Positions 54,957-63,040 of a DNA stretch of 64,000 nucleotides are shown here, piece after piece. The position numbers were made by a program, and so were the translations under genes. Each line of letters opens with the position of its first letter. The stretch's first letter is position 1. This DNA is from Gluconacetobacter aggeris. GTDB taxonomy: Bacteria; Pseudomonadota; Alphaproteobacteria; Acetobacterales; Acetobacteraceae. The DNA is taken from positions 1 through 64,000 of the forward strand of contig NZ_JABEQD010000013.1 in NCBI RefSeq assembly GCF_014174395.1, written 5' to 3'. The notes under the pieces were generated by a model, which made no database searches, was not told where the DNA came from, and saw only the letters and a list, made by a program, of their open reading frames with translations.

Positions 54957-56069
54957 ATGTCTGCGGTCAATGCGGAGTCTGATGGAGCGGGGCATGCCCC
55001 GTCCGGCCGGGCCGTGCCTGCCGCCCTGCCCAGCCCTGTTGCATCGCCGCTGATCGCGCGCGCATTTCGTGCCGCGCTCGACGAGGCCGCGCGCTTCGTG
55101 GGTGCTACCGCCCCCAATCCCCCCGTCGGCTGCGCCATCCTCGACCGGCATGGCGACATCCTGACCGTCGCCGCCCACCATCGCGCGGGCATGGCGCATG
55201 CCGAAGCCCTGGCCCTGCGCCAATGTGCCGAACAGGGGCTGATGGCGCGTGCCGCCATCGCGGTGGTGACGCTGGAACCCTGCAACCATACCGGCCGCAC
55301 CGGCCCGTGTTCGGAAGCCATTCTGGCTTCGCCGATCCGCACCGTGTGGGTGGGCGTGGCCGACCCCAATCCGCGTGTCGCCGGCGGTGGCATCGACCGC
55401 CTGAGTGCGGGGGGATGTACCGTGCATGTGCTGGAACCGGATGCGGAACCGGCCGCCGCATGCCGGGCGCTGATCGCGCCGTTCGCCCACTGGTCACGCA
55501 CCGGGCAGGCGTGGCTGACGGTCAAGCAGGCGGTGGATGCCTCCGGCTCCATGATCCCGCCTGCCGGGCAGACCACCTTTACATCGGATGCCGCGCTGAC
55601 GCTGGCCCACCGGCTGCGGCGGGCGACCGACGCAATCGTGACCGGCGGTGGCACGGTGCTGGCCGACCGGCCGGGGCTGGATGTGCGCCGGGTGGCCGAT
55701 CATGCGGGCCGCGCACCCCGGTTGCTGGTGGTCTGCGACCGCAACGGCCGGGTGCCGGCGGACTGGCGCGCGAGCGCGGCCGCACGGGGATTCGACGTGC
55801 GGATCTGCGATGACATCACCCGGCTGCCCGAGACGCTGGGCGCGGCAGGCGTGCTGTGGGCCCTGGTCGAGGCCGGGCCCGGCCTGCTGGCAGCACTGCG
55901 CGCGGCGGGGCTGTGGGACGACTGGCTGACCATCGGGGTCGGTCCGGATGGGACCGAGCGGCTGGATGTGGCCGTTCGCACGGGGACGGACACGCCGCTG
56001 CGCCTGTTCCCGGAACTGGCGGCGTCGCTGACGGCGCCTGAAGGGGAAGCATGTTTTCCGGCATCATAG
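54957..56069 (+). CDS. ribD: Bifunctional deaminase/reductase RibD
   Basis: About 370 residues. It carries out the second and third steps of riboflavin synthesis from GTP. The deaminase domain has the zinc site AHAEALALRQ (HAE) and EPCNHTGRTGPCSEAI (PCxHxGRTPPC-like). The reductase domain has WLTVKQAVDASGSMIPPAGQ, LRRATDAIVTGGGTVLADRP and LVEAGPGLLAALRAAG. The start is uncertain: ATG 54957 and 54936 are both in frame and neither has a good ribosome binding site. The ATG right after the riboswitch (54871) is in another frame. The 3' end overlaps ribE by 19 bases. Confidence 0.92.
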   Translation: MSAVNAESDGAGHAPSGRAVPAALPSPVASPLIARAFRAALDEAARFVGATAPNPPVGCAILDRHGDILTVAAHHRAGMAHAEALALRQCAEQGLMARAAIAVVTLEPCNHTGRTGPCSEAILASPIRTVWVGVADPNPRVAGGGIDRLSAGGCTVHVLEPDAEPAAACRALIAPFAHWSRTGQAWLTVKQAVDASGSMIPPAGQTTFTSDAALTLAHRLRRATDAIVTGGGTVLADRPGLDVRRVADHAGRAPRLLVVCDRNGRVPADWRASAAARGFDVRICDDITRLPETLGAAGVLWALVEAGPGLLAALRAAGLWDDWLTIGVGPDGTERLDVAVRTGTDTPLRLFPELAASLTAPEGEACFPAS

Positions 56070-56671
56070 AACATCTGGGCACCGTCACGCAGGCCCGGCG
56101 TGGCGACCGCGCGCTGCATGTCGCGATCGCGACCGGCATCGGCGACCTGTCGATGGGCGAGAGCATCGCGGTCAACGGCGTATGTCTGACCGTCACCGCA
56201 TTCGACGCGGCGGGGAATGCGTCCTTCTTCATCAGTATCGAGACGCTGGAGCGGACCAGCCTGGGCCGACTGGCCGAAGGCGGACGTGTGAACCTGGAAC
56301 GTGCCGTGACCCCGGCCACCCGGCTGTCGGGCCATATCGTGCAGGGGCATGTGGACGGTACCGGGCGCCTGCTGTCGGTCGAAATGGCCGGCGAGGCGCG
56401 GCGGGTGGTCTTTGCCATTCCCATGACGCTGCGCCGCTATCTGGTCGAAAAAGGATCGATCACCCTGGACGGCATCAGCCTGACGCTGAACGAGATCGGC
56501 GCGACCGGCACGGCGGGCGCCGGGCCGGACGAGTTCCCTGTGGCCCTGATGATCATCCCCCACACCTGGACCCATACCAGCCTGGGCACGCTTGCCCCCG
56601 GCGACGCGGTGAATGTCGAGGTGGACGTGATCGCAAAATATGTGGAGACCCTATGTCAGTACCGGTCATGA
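56051..56671 (+). CDS. ribE: Riboflavin synthase, alpha subunit
   Basis: 206 residues made of two similar lumazine-binding barrels. It starts with the classical MFSGIIEHLGTV; the first barrel has SIAVNGVCLTVTAF, the second SGHIVQGHVDGTG and GSITLDGISLTLNEI. It dismutates two dimethylribityl-lumazine molecules to riboflavin. The ribosome binding site AGGGGAAG lies in the end of ribD, so translation is coupled. It overlaps ribBA by 19 bases. Confidence 0.96.
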   Translation: MFSGIIEHLGTVTQARRGDRALHVAIATGIGDLSMGESIAVNGVCLTVTAFDAAGNASFFISIETLERTSLGRLAEGGRVNLERAVTPATRLSGHIVQGHVDGTGRLLSVEMAGEARRVVFAIPMTLRRYLVEKGSITLDGISLTLNEIGATGTAGAGPDEFPVALMIIPHTWTHTSLGTLAPGDAVNVEVDVIAKYVETLCQYRS

Positions 56672-57918
56672 GCCCGACGCTGCGGACGGCGATCGAGGCG
56701 ATCCGCGCGGGCGGCATGGTGATCCTGGTCGATGACGAGGATCGGGAAAACGAGGGCGACCTGGTGATGGCCGCCGATCTGGTCACGCCCGCCGCGATCA
56801 ATTTCATGGTCACGCATGCGCGCGGGCTGGTCTGCCTGCCGCTGGAGGCCGGACTGGTCGAGCGGCTTGGCCTGCCGATGATGACGCGGGTGAATACCAG
56901 CCCGCGCGAGACCGCCTTCACGGTCTCGATCGAGGCGCGCGAAGGCGTGGATACCGGCATTTCCGCCGCCGACCGGGCCCGGACCATCCAGGCGGCGGTA
57001 GCGCCGGATGCCGGACCGGCCGACCTGGTCTCGCCCGGCCATATCTTTCCGCTGCGCGCGGTGCCCGGCGGGGTGCTGGCACGCAACGGCCACACCGAGG
57101 CGTCGATCGAACTGGCGCGCCTGGCGGGCCGGGCCCCTGCCGCGGTGATCTGCGAGATCATGAACGAGGACGGGTCGATGGCGCGGATGTCCGACCTGCG
57201 CCCGTATGCCGAACGCCACAAGCTGCCGATCCTGTCGATCGCGGAACTGGTGGACTGGCTGCGGGAGCGCGAGGCCGCTGCCATCGCCTCGTCGGAAGCA
57301 CGGATCGAGAAGGTGGCACAGGCCGCGCTGCCCAGCATCTATGGCGGCGAAGACCTGGTGATCCATGCCTTTCGTGCCGCTGACGGGACGGAGCATGTCG
57401 CGCTGGTGAAGGGCGACCCCGGCCGGCGCGACGCCGTGCCGCTGGTGCGGCTGCATTCCGAATGCGTCACCGGCGACGCGCTGGGCTCGATGCGCTGCGA
57501 TTGCGGCGCCCAGTTGCAGGGCGCGCTGGCGCGCATCGGCGCGGCCGAAAGCGGGGTGCTGCTGTATCTGCGCGGGCATGAAGGGCGGGGCATCGGCCTG
57601 GCCAACAAGATCCGCGCCTATGCCTTGCAGGATCGCGGGCTGGACACCGTGGATGCCAACCACCGGCTGGGCTTCGAGGCCGATGCGCGCGACTGGACGG
57701 CGGCCGGGGCGATCCTGCGCGCGCTGGGGGTACGCACGCTGGACCTGATGACCAACAACCCGGCCAAGGTCACGGCGATGGAGCAGCACGGCTTTGCCGT
57801 CCGCGAGCGCGTGCCGCTGGAAATCGCGCCCAACCCCTTCAACCGCGCCTATCTGGATGCCAAGCGCACCCGCATGGGGCACCAGCTTTTTGCCGCGATC
57901 GACGCAGCGGCGGAGTAA
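56653..57918 (+). CDS. ribBA: Bifunctional DHBP synthase / GTP cyclohydrolase II
   Basis: 421 residues from ATG 56653, with GGAG five bases upstream. ATG 56668, an ATGA overlap with ribE, is the alternative. The DHBP synthase domain (1-~205) has MVILVDDEDRENEGDLVMAA and RNGHTEASIELARLAG. The cyclohydrolase II domain has the zinc motif HSECVTGDALGSMRCDCGAQ, then YLRGHEGRGIGLANKIRAYA and LMTNNPAKVTAME. It provides both precursors (from ribulose-5-P and GTP) for lumazine. Confidence 0.95.
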   Translation: MSVPVMSPTLRTAIEAIRAGGMVILVDDEDRENEGDLVMAADLVTPAAINFMVTHARGLVCLPLEAGLVERLGLPMMTRVNTSPRETAFTVSIEAREGVDTGISAADRARTIQAAVAPDAGPADLVSPGHIFPLRAVPGGVLARNGHTEASIELARLAGRAPAAVICEIMNEDGSMARMSDLRPYAERHKLPILSIAELVDWLREREAAAIASSEARIEKVAQAALPSIYGGEDLVIHAFRAADGTEHVALVKGDPGRRDAVPLVRLHSECVTGDALGSMRCDCGAQLQGALARIGAAESGVLLYLRGHEGRGIGLANKIRAYALQDRGLDTVDANHRLGFEADARDWTAAGAILRALGVRTLDLMTNNPAKVTAMEQHGFAVRERVPLEIAPNPFNRAYLDAKRTRMGHQLFAAIDAAAE

Positions 57919-57928
57919 GAAACGGACC

Positions 57929-58411
57929 ATGAGCACCAACAAGCCTTCCACCTCGCCCGACCTTACCTTCGCCCGGCCGCCGCGCCTGGCGATCGTGGTC
58001 AGCCGTTTCAACGAGACGGTGACCCACGGCCTGCGCGACGGTGCGCTGGAATGGCTGGGCGAGCACGGCATCACCGTCGCGGACGAGGATGTGCTGTATG
58101 CCCCCGGCGCCTATGAACTGCCGCTGCTGGCCCAGACCCTGGCCCGCACCGGGCGGTACGAGGGGGTGGTCTGCCTGGGCTGCGTGATCAAGGGCGATAC
58201 CGCCCATTTCGAATTCATCAGCCTGGGTGCCGCGGTGGGGCTGATGCAGGCCTCGCTGGCCACCGAAGTGCCGGTGGCGTTCGGCGTGCTGACCACCTAC
58301 ACCGATGAGCAGGCCTTCCTGCGGTCGCGCGACGACGAACATAACAAGGGGCGTGAAGCTGCGGCGGCCTGTGTGGAAAGTCTGGCCTTGATACGCAAAA
58401 TCAAGGGCTGA
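57929..58411 (+). CDS. ribH: Lumazine synthase
   Basis: 160 residues from ATG 57929. It condenses the RibD product with DHBP to form 6,7-dimethyl-8-ribityllumazine. Marks are LAIVVSRFNETVTHGLRDGA (substrate loop with the Phe), YAPGAYELPLLAQTL, and VCLGCVIKGDTAHFEFIS with the catalytic His. It lies 10 bases after ribBA. No nusB follows, unlike many alphaproteobacterial rib operons. Confidence 0.95.
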   Translation: MSTNKPSTSPDLTFARPPRLAIVVSRFNETVTHGLRDGALEWLGEHGITVADEDVLYAPGAYELPLLAQTLARTGRYEGVVCLGCVIKGDTAHFEFISLGAAVGLMQASLATEVPVAFGVLTTYTDEQAFLRSRDDEHNKGREAAAACVESLALIRKIKG

Positions 58412-58479
58412 TACGCTATCCCCGCATGCCGGTGGAGGCCGGCACAGGGTCTGGCAGGGCCGGAACGCGGGGACACGGG

Positions 58480-59484
58480 ATGAAGCTGGTGACATTGGCC
58501 GCCGGGTTGTTCGGCATGGCGCTCACGCTCTGGCTGCTGTCCCGCTTCGGTGTGCATGCCATCCTGCATCTGGTCATGGTCGGCGGCTGGGGAATCCTGG
58601 CCGCGATCATGTTTCATGCCATTCAGGTCCTGCTCTCCGCCCGATCCTGGCAGATCATCGCCGGGCGGGATGAACCCCACCTGAAGCTGCGGGACTATGT
58701 GGCACTGCGTTGCGTGCGCGAGGGCGTGAATAATCTGCTGCCGGTGGCCCAGGTGGGGGGCGAAGTGATCTCTGCCCGGCTGCTGGCGCGGCGCGGGCCC
58801 GGCCTGCGCCGGGCGGCAGCGGCAACGATCTGCGACCTGACGATCGAACTGCTGAGCCAGGTGATTTTTACCCTGCTGGGGCTGGGGCTGCTGCTGTGCC
58901 TGGTCAAGCGGTCGTCGGTGACGGACGAACTGGTGGAGAGCGCGGGCGTCGCGCTGCTGCTGGGGGCGGTGTTCCTGGGCAGCCAGTGCCTGGGCGCGCT
59001 TTCGGTCGTCGAGCGGCTGCTGGTGCGCATTGCCGCCCATCTGGGCTGGACGGGGGTCGAGAGCATTCGCGGCCTGCATGGCGAGATCATGGGGCTGTAC
59101 ACGGCGCCGGGCCACGCGGTGCGGGCGGGTTTCGCCCAGCTTGTCGCCTGGTCGCTGGGGGCGGTCGAGGTGTGTCTGATCCTGCATTTCATGGGCCAGG
59201 ATCGCTCGCTTGCCCACGGTTTCGTGATTGAAAGCGTGGGACAGGCAGCCAAATCGGTGGGTTTTGCCGTGCCGGGCGCCCTGGGCGTGTCCGAAGGAGG
59301 GTTCATCCTGATCGGCAGCCTGTGCGGCCTGCCGCCAGCGGTTTCCATCGGACTGTCGCTGATCAAGCGGCTGCGCGAGATCGCCTGGGGCCTGCCGGCG
59401 CTGGCCGGCTGGCAGTGGATGGAAACCCACTGGCAGGGGCCGGCCCGCAAGCTGGACCACGGCGTCGGCCTGCCGGGCCATTGA
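58480..59484 (+). CDS. hpnL: HpnL-like membrane protein (paralog 2)
   Basis: 334 residues from ATG 58480 (MKLVTLAAGLFGMALTLWLL). Some seven to eight membrane segments; the family landmarks are ARSWQIIAGRDEPHLKLRDY, NNLLPVAQVGGEVISARLLA and VPGALGVSEGGFILIGSL. It belongs to the lysylphosphatidylglycerol-synthase transmembrane/HpnL group. Position before hpnN makes a hopanoid role likely. It follows ribH by 68 bases, so it may be partly cotranscribed with the riboflavin operon. A second member lies at 23681-24787. Confidence 0.8.
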   Translation: MKLVTLAAGLFGMALTLWLLSRFGVHAILHLVMVGGWGILAAIMFHAIQVLLSARSWQIIAGRDEPHLKLRDYVALRCVREGVNNLLPVAQVGGEVISARLLARRGPGLRRAAAATICDLTIELLSQVIFTLLGLGLLLCLVKRSSVTDELVESAGVALLLGAVFLGSQCLGALSVVERLLVRIAAHLGWTGVESIRGLHGEIMGLYTAPGHAVRAGFAQLVAWSLGAVEVCLILHFMGQDRSLAHGFVIESVGQAAKSVGFAVPGALGVSEGGFILIGSLCGLPPAVSIGLSLIKRLREIAWGLPALAGWQWMETHWQGPARKLDHGVGLPGH

Positions 59485-59713
59485 TGGTCCTGGCGCGGCC
59501 CTGGGGCCACATCTTGCCTTAACCTGCTGTTTTTCTTCTGCCCTGAGGCTCTGGCGCGTTCCGAAACGACTTCACCTGCGTTGACGGGCAAGGCGACATG
59601 CCGAACATGCGCCTTGCATCTGGCCGTCATCATGGGTCAAACGATCCCCCATCGCGTGGCATCGCCTTCGTTGCAGTCGCGCCGTCCGCATCTCAAGGGC
59701 TGAATTACGAATC

Positions 59714-62308
59714 ATGCCGTCCATTCCGATCGGTCGCCTGGTGGCGGTCTGTGCCCGCCATGCCGTGCTCACACTGGTGCTGTTCGCGCTGCTGGCCGGG
59801 GGAGCGGTTCTGTGCAGCATGAAGCGGCTGGGGGTCACGACCGATACGGGGACGATGTTTTCGTCCACCCTGCCGTGGAAACAGCGGTCGGACGAGCTGG
59901 CGCGCCTGTTTCCCCAGAACCAGGACCAGATGGTGGCGGTCATCGACGCCGACCTGCCGGAAGAGGCGCAGGTTACGGCGCGGGAACTGGCCGCACGGCT
60001 GCGCCATGACACCAAACATTTCCTGTCGGTGACGATCCCGCAGGACGACCCCTATCTGGTGCGCAACGGGCTGCTGTTCCTGGACCAGAAGAGCCTGGCT
60101 TCGGTGCTGGATACGACCGTGACCGCGCAGCCCTTCCTGGGCGGGCTGGCGGCCGACCCGTCGGGGCGCGGCCTGTTCGATGCGCTGTCGCTGATCGCGC
60201 TGGGCGTGTCGCAGGGGCAGGCCGACCTGAAGAGTTTCCAGCCGGCGCTGAATGGCTTTGCCAACACGCTGGAACAGGCCGCCGACGGCACCCCCCAGCC
60301 TTTGTCGTGGGAGCGGATGCTGGCCGGCAGCCTGGCCGACCTGGCCGGCAAATATGTCTTCGTCGTGACCCGGCCGCGCCTGGATTACGGATCGTTCCAG
60401 CCGGGGGGTGAGGCCAGCGACGCGATGCGCCAGGCGATCGCCGGGCTGGAATTCGTGCGCTCGGGCCATGCGCGGGTCCATATCACCGGCGATGTGCAGA
60501 TCAATGACGAGGAATTCGCCACCGTTGCCCAGGGCATGGTGGCGGGACTTGTGGGGTCGCTGGTACTGGTCACGCTGTGGCTGTTCCTGGCGGTGCGCAG
60601 TTGGCGGATCATCGTGCCCATCGTCGTGACGCTGGTCGTGGGGCTGATCCTGACGACCGGTTTCGCCGCCCTGGCGGTCGGGACGCTGAACCTGATCTCG
60701 GTGGCCTTCGCAGTGCTGTTCGTGGGTATCGCGGTTGATTTCGCGATCCAGTTCTCGGTGCGATTCCGCGCCCAGCGCCTGCCCTCGGGCCAGATTCCAC
60801 CGATCCGGACGGCGCTGGAACATACTGGCGAGGAAACCGGCCACCAGATCCTGGTGGCCGCCATGGCGACGATGGCCGGCTTCCTGGCCTTTACGCCCAC
60901 CGCCTTTGTCGGGGTGGCGCAACTGGGGCTGATCGCCGGTTTCGGCATGCTGATCGCCTTTATCTGCACCGTCACGCTGCTGCCGGCGCTGCTGCTGCTG
61001 TTCCATCCGCCGCTCGACCAGCAGGTGGCGGGCTTTGCCTTCGCGCGGCCGGCGGACCGCGCGGTGCGCGTCTATCGCACCCAGATCCTCAGCGTTTTCA
61101 CCTTTCTGGCGGTGCTGGGGGCGGCCCTGATCCCGGTACTGACCTTCGATGCCGACCCGTTGCATACCAAGGACCCGCATTCCGAAGGAATGCTGACCCT
61201 GAAGCTGCTGATGAAGGACCCGCAATCCTCGCCCTATGGCGCGGAGGTTCTGGTGCCCGACCTGAACCAGGCCCAGGCGCTGGCCGACCGCCTGTCGCGC
61301 CTGCCGATGGTGGATGATGCGATGTGGCTGGGCACGCTGGTCCCTGCCGACCAGACGCCCAAGCTGGCGATGGTGCAGGATGCGGCGTCGATCCTGCTGC
61401 CGACGTTGGTGGTGCCCAACCCGCGCCCGGCGCCGGATGCCGCTGCCCTGCGCGCCTCGGCCGCCAAGGCGGCGCATGATCTGGGCGCCGTGCTGGACCG
61501 GCTGGACCCGCACGACCCGCTGCGCCGTATCCAGTCGGCGCTGGATCGGCTGTCGCACGCGCCGGACGAGCGACTGATGGCGGCCAACACCGCGCTGGTC
61601 CGCTTCCTGCCCGCGCAGCTCGACCAGTTGCGCCAGATGCTGGGGGCCCATGCCGTGACCCTGGATGACGTGCCGCCGTCCATCCGGCAGGACTATCTGC
61701 TGCCCGACGGCCGCGCCATCGTCTCGGTGCATCCCAAGGCGGGCATGGACAGCAATGCCGACCTGCGCCGCTACGTCACCCAAATCACCAGCGTCGCGCC
61801 CGATGCCGGCGGCCCGGCGGTGGACGTGGTGGAGAGCGCCGCCACCATGGTCCGGGCCTTCGTCTTCGCCGCGCTGTCGGCTATCGGCATGATCGCGGTG
61901 ATCCTGCTGGTGGCGCTGCGCCGCGTGCTGGACATGGCCCTGGTGCTGGCGCCGCTGCTGCTGTCGGCACTGATGACGGTGATCCTGATCATCATGGTGC
62001 CGGAACAGCTCAATTTCGCGAACATCATCGCCCTGCCGTTGCTGCTGGGCGTGGGTGTGTCGTTCAACATCTATTTCGTCATGAACTGGCGGGCGGGGGT
62101 GCGCGCGCCGCTGTCCAGCCCCACGGCGCGGGCGGTGCTGTTCTCGGCCCTGACCACCAGCACCGCCTTCGGCTCGCTGGCGGCGTCGCACCATCCGGGC
62201 ACCGCCAGCATGGGCAGGCTGCTGCTGCTGTCGCTGGCCTGCACCCTGCTGGCCACGCTGATCTTCGTGCCGGCGCTGCTGCCGAAGCGGGCAATCGACG
62301 AGCGGTAG
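59714..62308 (+). CDS. hpnN: Hopanoid RND transporter HpnN
   Basis: 864 residues, MMPL/RND superfamily. Twelve membrane segments lie in two repeats: helix 1 (HAVLTLVLFALLAGGAVLCS), a large periplasmic loop, then five helices (LVGSLVLVTLWLFLAVRSW onward) with the sterol-sensing-like segment VAFAVLFVGIAVDFAIQFSV. The second half ends with LPLLLGVGVSFNIYFVMNW. In Rhodopseudomonas HpnN moves hopanoids to the outer membrane; that role is family knowledge. The 229-base gap before it (59485-59713) holds no gene and should contain its promoter. Confidence 0.88.
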   Translation: MPSIPIGRLVAVCARHAVLTLVLFALLAGGAVLCSMKRLGVTTDTGTMFSSTLPWKQRSDELARLFPQNQDQMVAVIDADLPEEAQVTARELAARLRHDTKHFLSVTIPQDDPYLVRNGLLFLDQKSLASVLDTTVTAQPFLGGLAADPSGRGLFDALSLIALGVSQGQADLKSFQPALNGFANTLEQAADGTPQPLSWERMLAGSLADLAGKYVFVVTRPRLDYGSFQPGGEASDAMRQAIAGLEFVRSGHARVHITGDVQINDEEFATVAQGMVAGLVGSLVLVTLWLFLAVRSWRIIVPIVVTLVVGLILTTGFAALAVGTLNLISVAFAVLFVGIAVDFAIQFSVRFRAQRLPSGQIPPIRTALEHTGEETGHQILVAAMATMAGFLAFTPTAFVGVAQLGLIAGFGMLIAFICTVTLLPALLLLFHPPLDQQVAGFAFARPADRAVRVYRTQILSVFTFLAVLGAALIPVLTFDADPLHTKDPHSEGMLTLKLLMKDPQSSPYGAEVLVPDLNQAQALADRLSRLPMVDDAMWLGTLVPADQTPKLAMVQDAASILLPTLVVPNPRPAPDAAALRASAAKAAHDLGAVLDRLDPHDPLRRIQSALDRLSHAPDERLMAANTALVRFLPAQLDQLRQMLGAHAVTLDDVPPSIRQDYLLPDGRAIVSVHPKAGMDSNADLRRYVTQITSVAPDAGGPAVDVVESAATMVRAFVFAALSAIGMIAVILLVALRRVLDMALVLAPLLLSALMTVILIIMVPEQLNFANIIALPLLLGVGVSFNIYFVMNWRAGVRAPLSSPTARAVLFSALTTSTAFGSLAASHHPGTASMGRLLLLSLACTLLATLIFVPALLPKRAIDER

Positions 62309-62321
62309 ACGGGACGCCGCC

Positions 62322-62642
62322 CTACGGCCTGGGATTCTTCTCCTTCAGGACCACACATTCCCTTTCGACGATTCCCCGGAAGCCTTCGTCGGTCGATGCC
62401 CAGTCCAGCACATCGACCTTCCAAGGCAGGATCGAGTCGGTAAACGCTTCCTCCAGCCTGGCGCGCGTTGCCATGGGCAACGGTTCGTCGCCCATGACCG
62501 CCAGATCGAGATCGGAATAGGGCTTGGCCTTTCCGGTCACGCGCGACCCGAAAGCCCGCACCTCCCGTTCGGGCACGATCTCGTCCAATATCCGCATGAC
62601 CACGGCCCGCTCGGCCGCCGACATGACGGGTTCCACCGTCAC
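62322..62642 (-). CDS. MNT-type nucleotidyltransferase antitoxin
   Basis: 106 residues from GTG 62642, which overlaps the stop of the HEPN gene in a GTGA. ATG 62624 is a possible later start. The minimal nucleotidyltransferase motif is AFGSRVTGKAKPYSDLDLAV (GSxxxG...SDxD). In HEPN/MNT modules this subunit neutralises the HEPN ribonuclease, in studied cases by adding AMP to it. It is last in the operon SQR-HEPN-MNT. Confidence 0.85.
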   Translation of the reverse strand: MTVEPVMSAAERAVVMRILDEIVPEREVRAFGSRVTGKAKPYSDLDLAVMGDEPLPMATRARLEEAFTDSILPWKVDVLDWASTDEGFRGIVERECVVLKEKNPRP

Positions 62643-63040
62643 GGCGCGCGGTCCTTCAGCATGGCCAGAAGGAATCCCACCTCCTCGCTGAAAGTCGGAA
62701 TGATCGCCACGACCTGCTTTGCAGACGCCTCGTTGTAAGTGTGGCTGGTCAGGTTCCGCATCTTGCGGAACACGCTCCATTCCGCCCAGGAGCTCTTGAG
62801 GAGGCCTGCCTCGTTGGCGGAACGGATCAGGTCCGGAAAACCCATCCGGTCATATTCCTCGGGCGAGGCTGCGTTTTCTTCCAGGAACCGCTTCAGCGCC
62901 TTGTGGCTCAATTCATAGGTGAATTCGAAACGCTGAATCAGGCCGTCCCGCAACTGCTCGTCATCTGGATGCGCGACATGCCGCACCCAGCCTTCGTTCA
63001 GGCGGGCGAGCGCGCGTTCCAGGGGGAACAGATACAGCAT
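62639..63040 (-). CDS. HEPN-domain toxin (HI0074 family)
   Basis: 133 all-helical residues. It matches the HI0074 nucleotidyltransferase-substrate-binding family: LERALARLNEG, LIQRFEFTYELSHKALKRFL, and the HEPN catalytic motif RKMRNLTSHTYNE (RxxxxxH). HEPN proteins of this type are metal-independent ribonucleases. The ATG shares one base with the stop of the preceding oxidoreductase gene (TGATG), and the gene overlaps the antitoxin gene by 4 bases. Confidence 0.88.
   Translation of the reverse strand: MLYLFPLERALARLNEGWVRHVAHPDDEQLRDGLIQRFEFTYELSHKALKRFLEENAASPEEYDRMGFPDLIRSANEAGLLKSSWAEWSVFRKMRNLTSHTYNEASAKQVVAIIPTFSEEVGFLLAMLKDRAP

Noticed and set aside
54800-54982. Short frame with CPQG...VCGQCGV, resembling a zinc ribbon
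   Set aside because: It begins inside the FMN riboswitch, and the cysteines are unevenly spaced with no flanking conserved residues. Coincidence is more likely.
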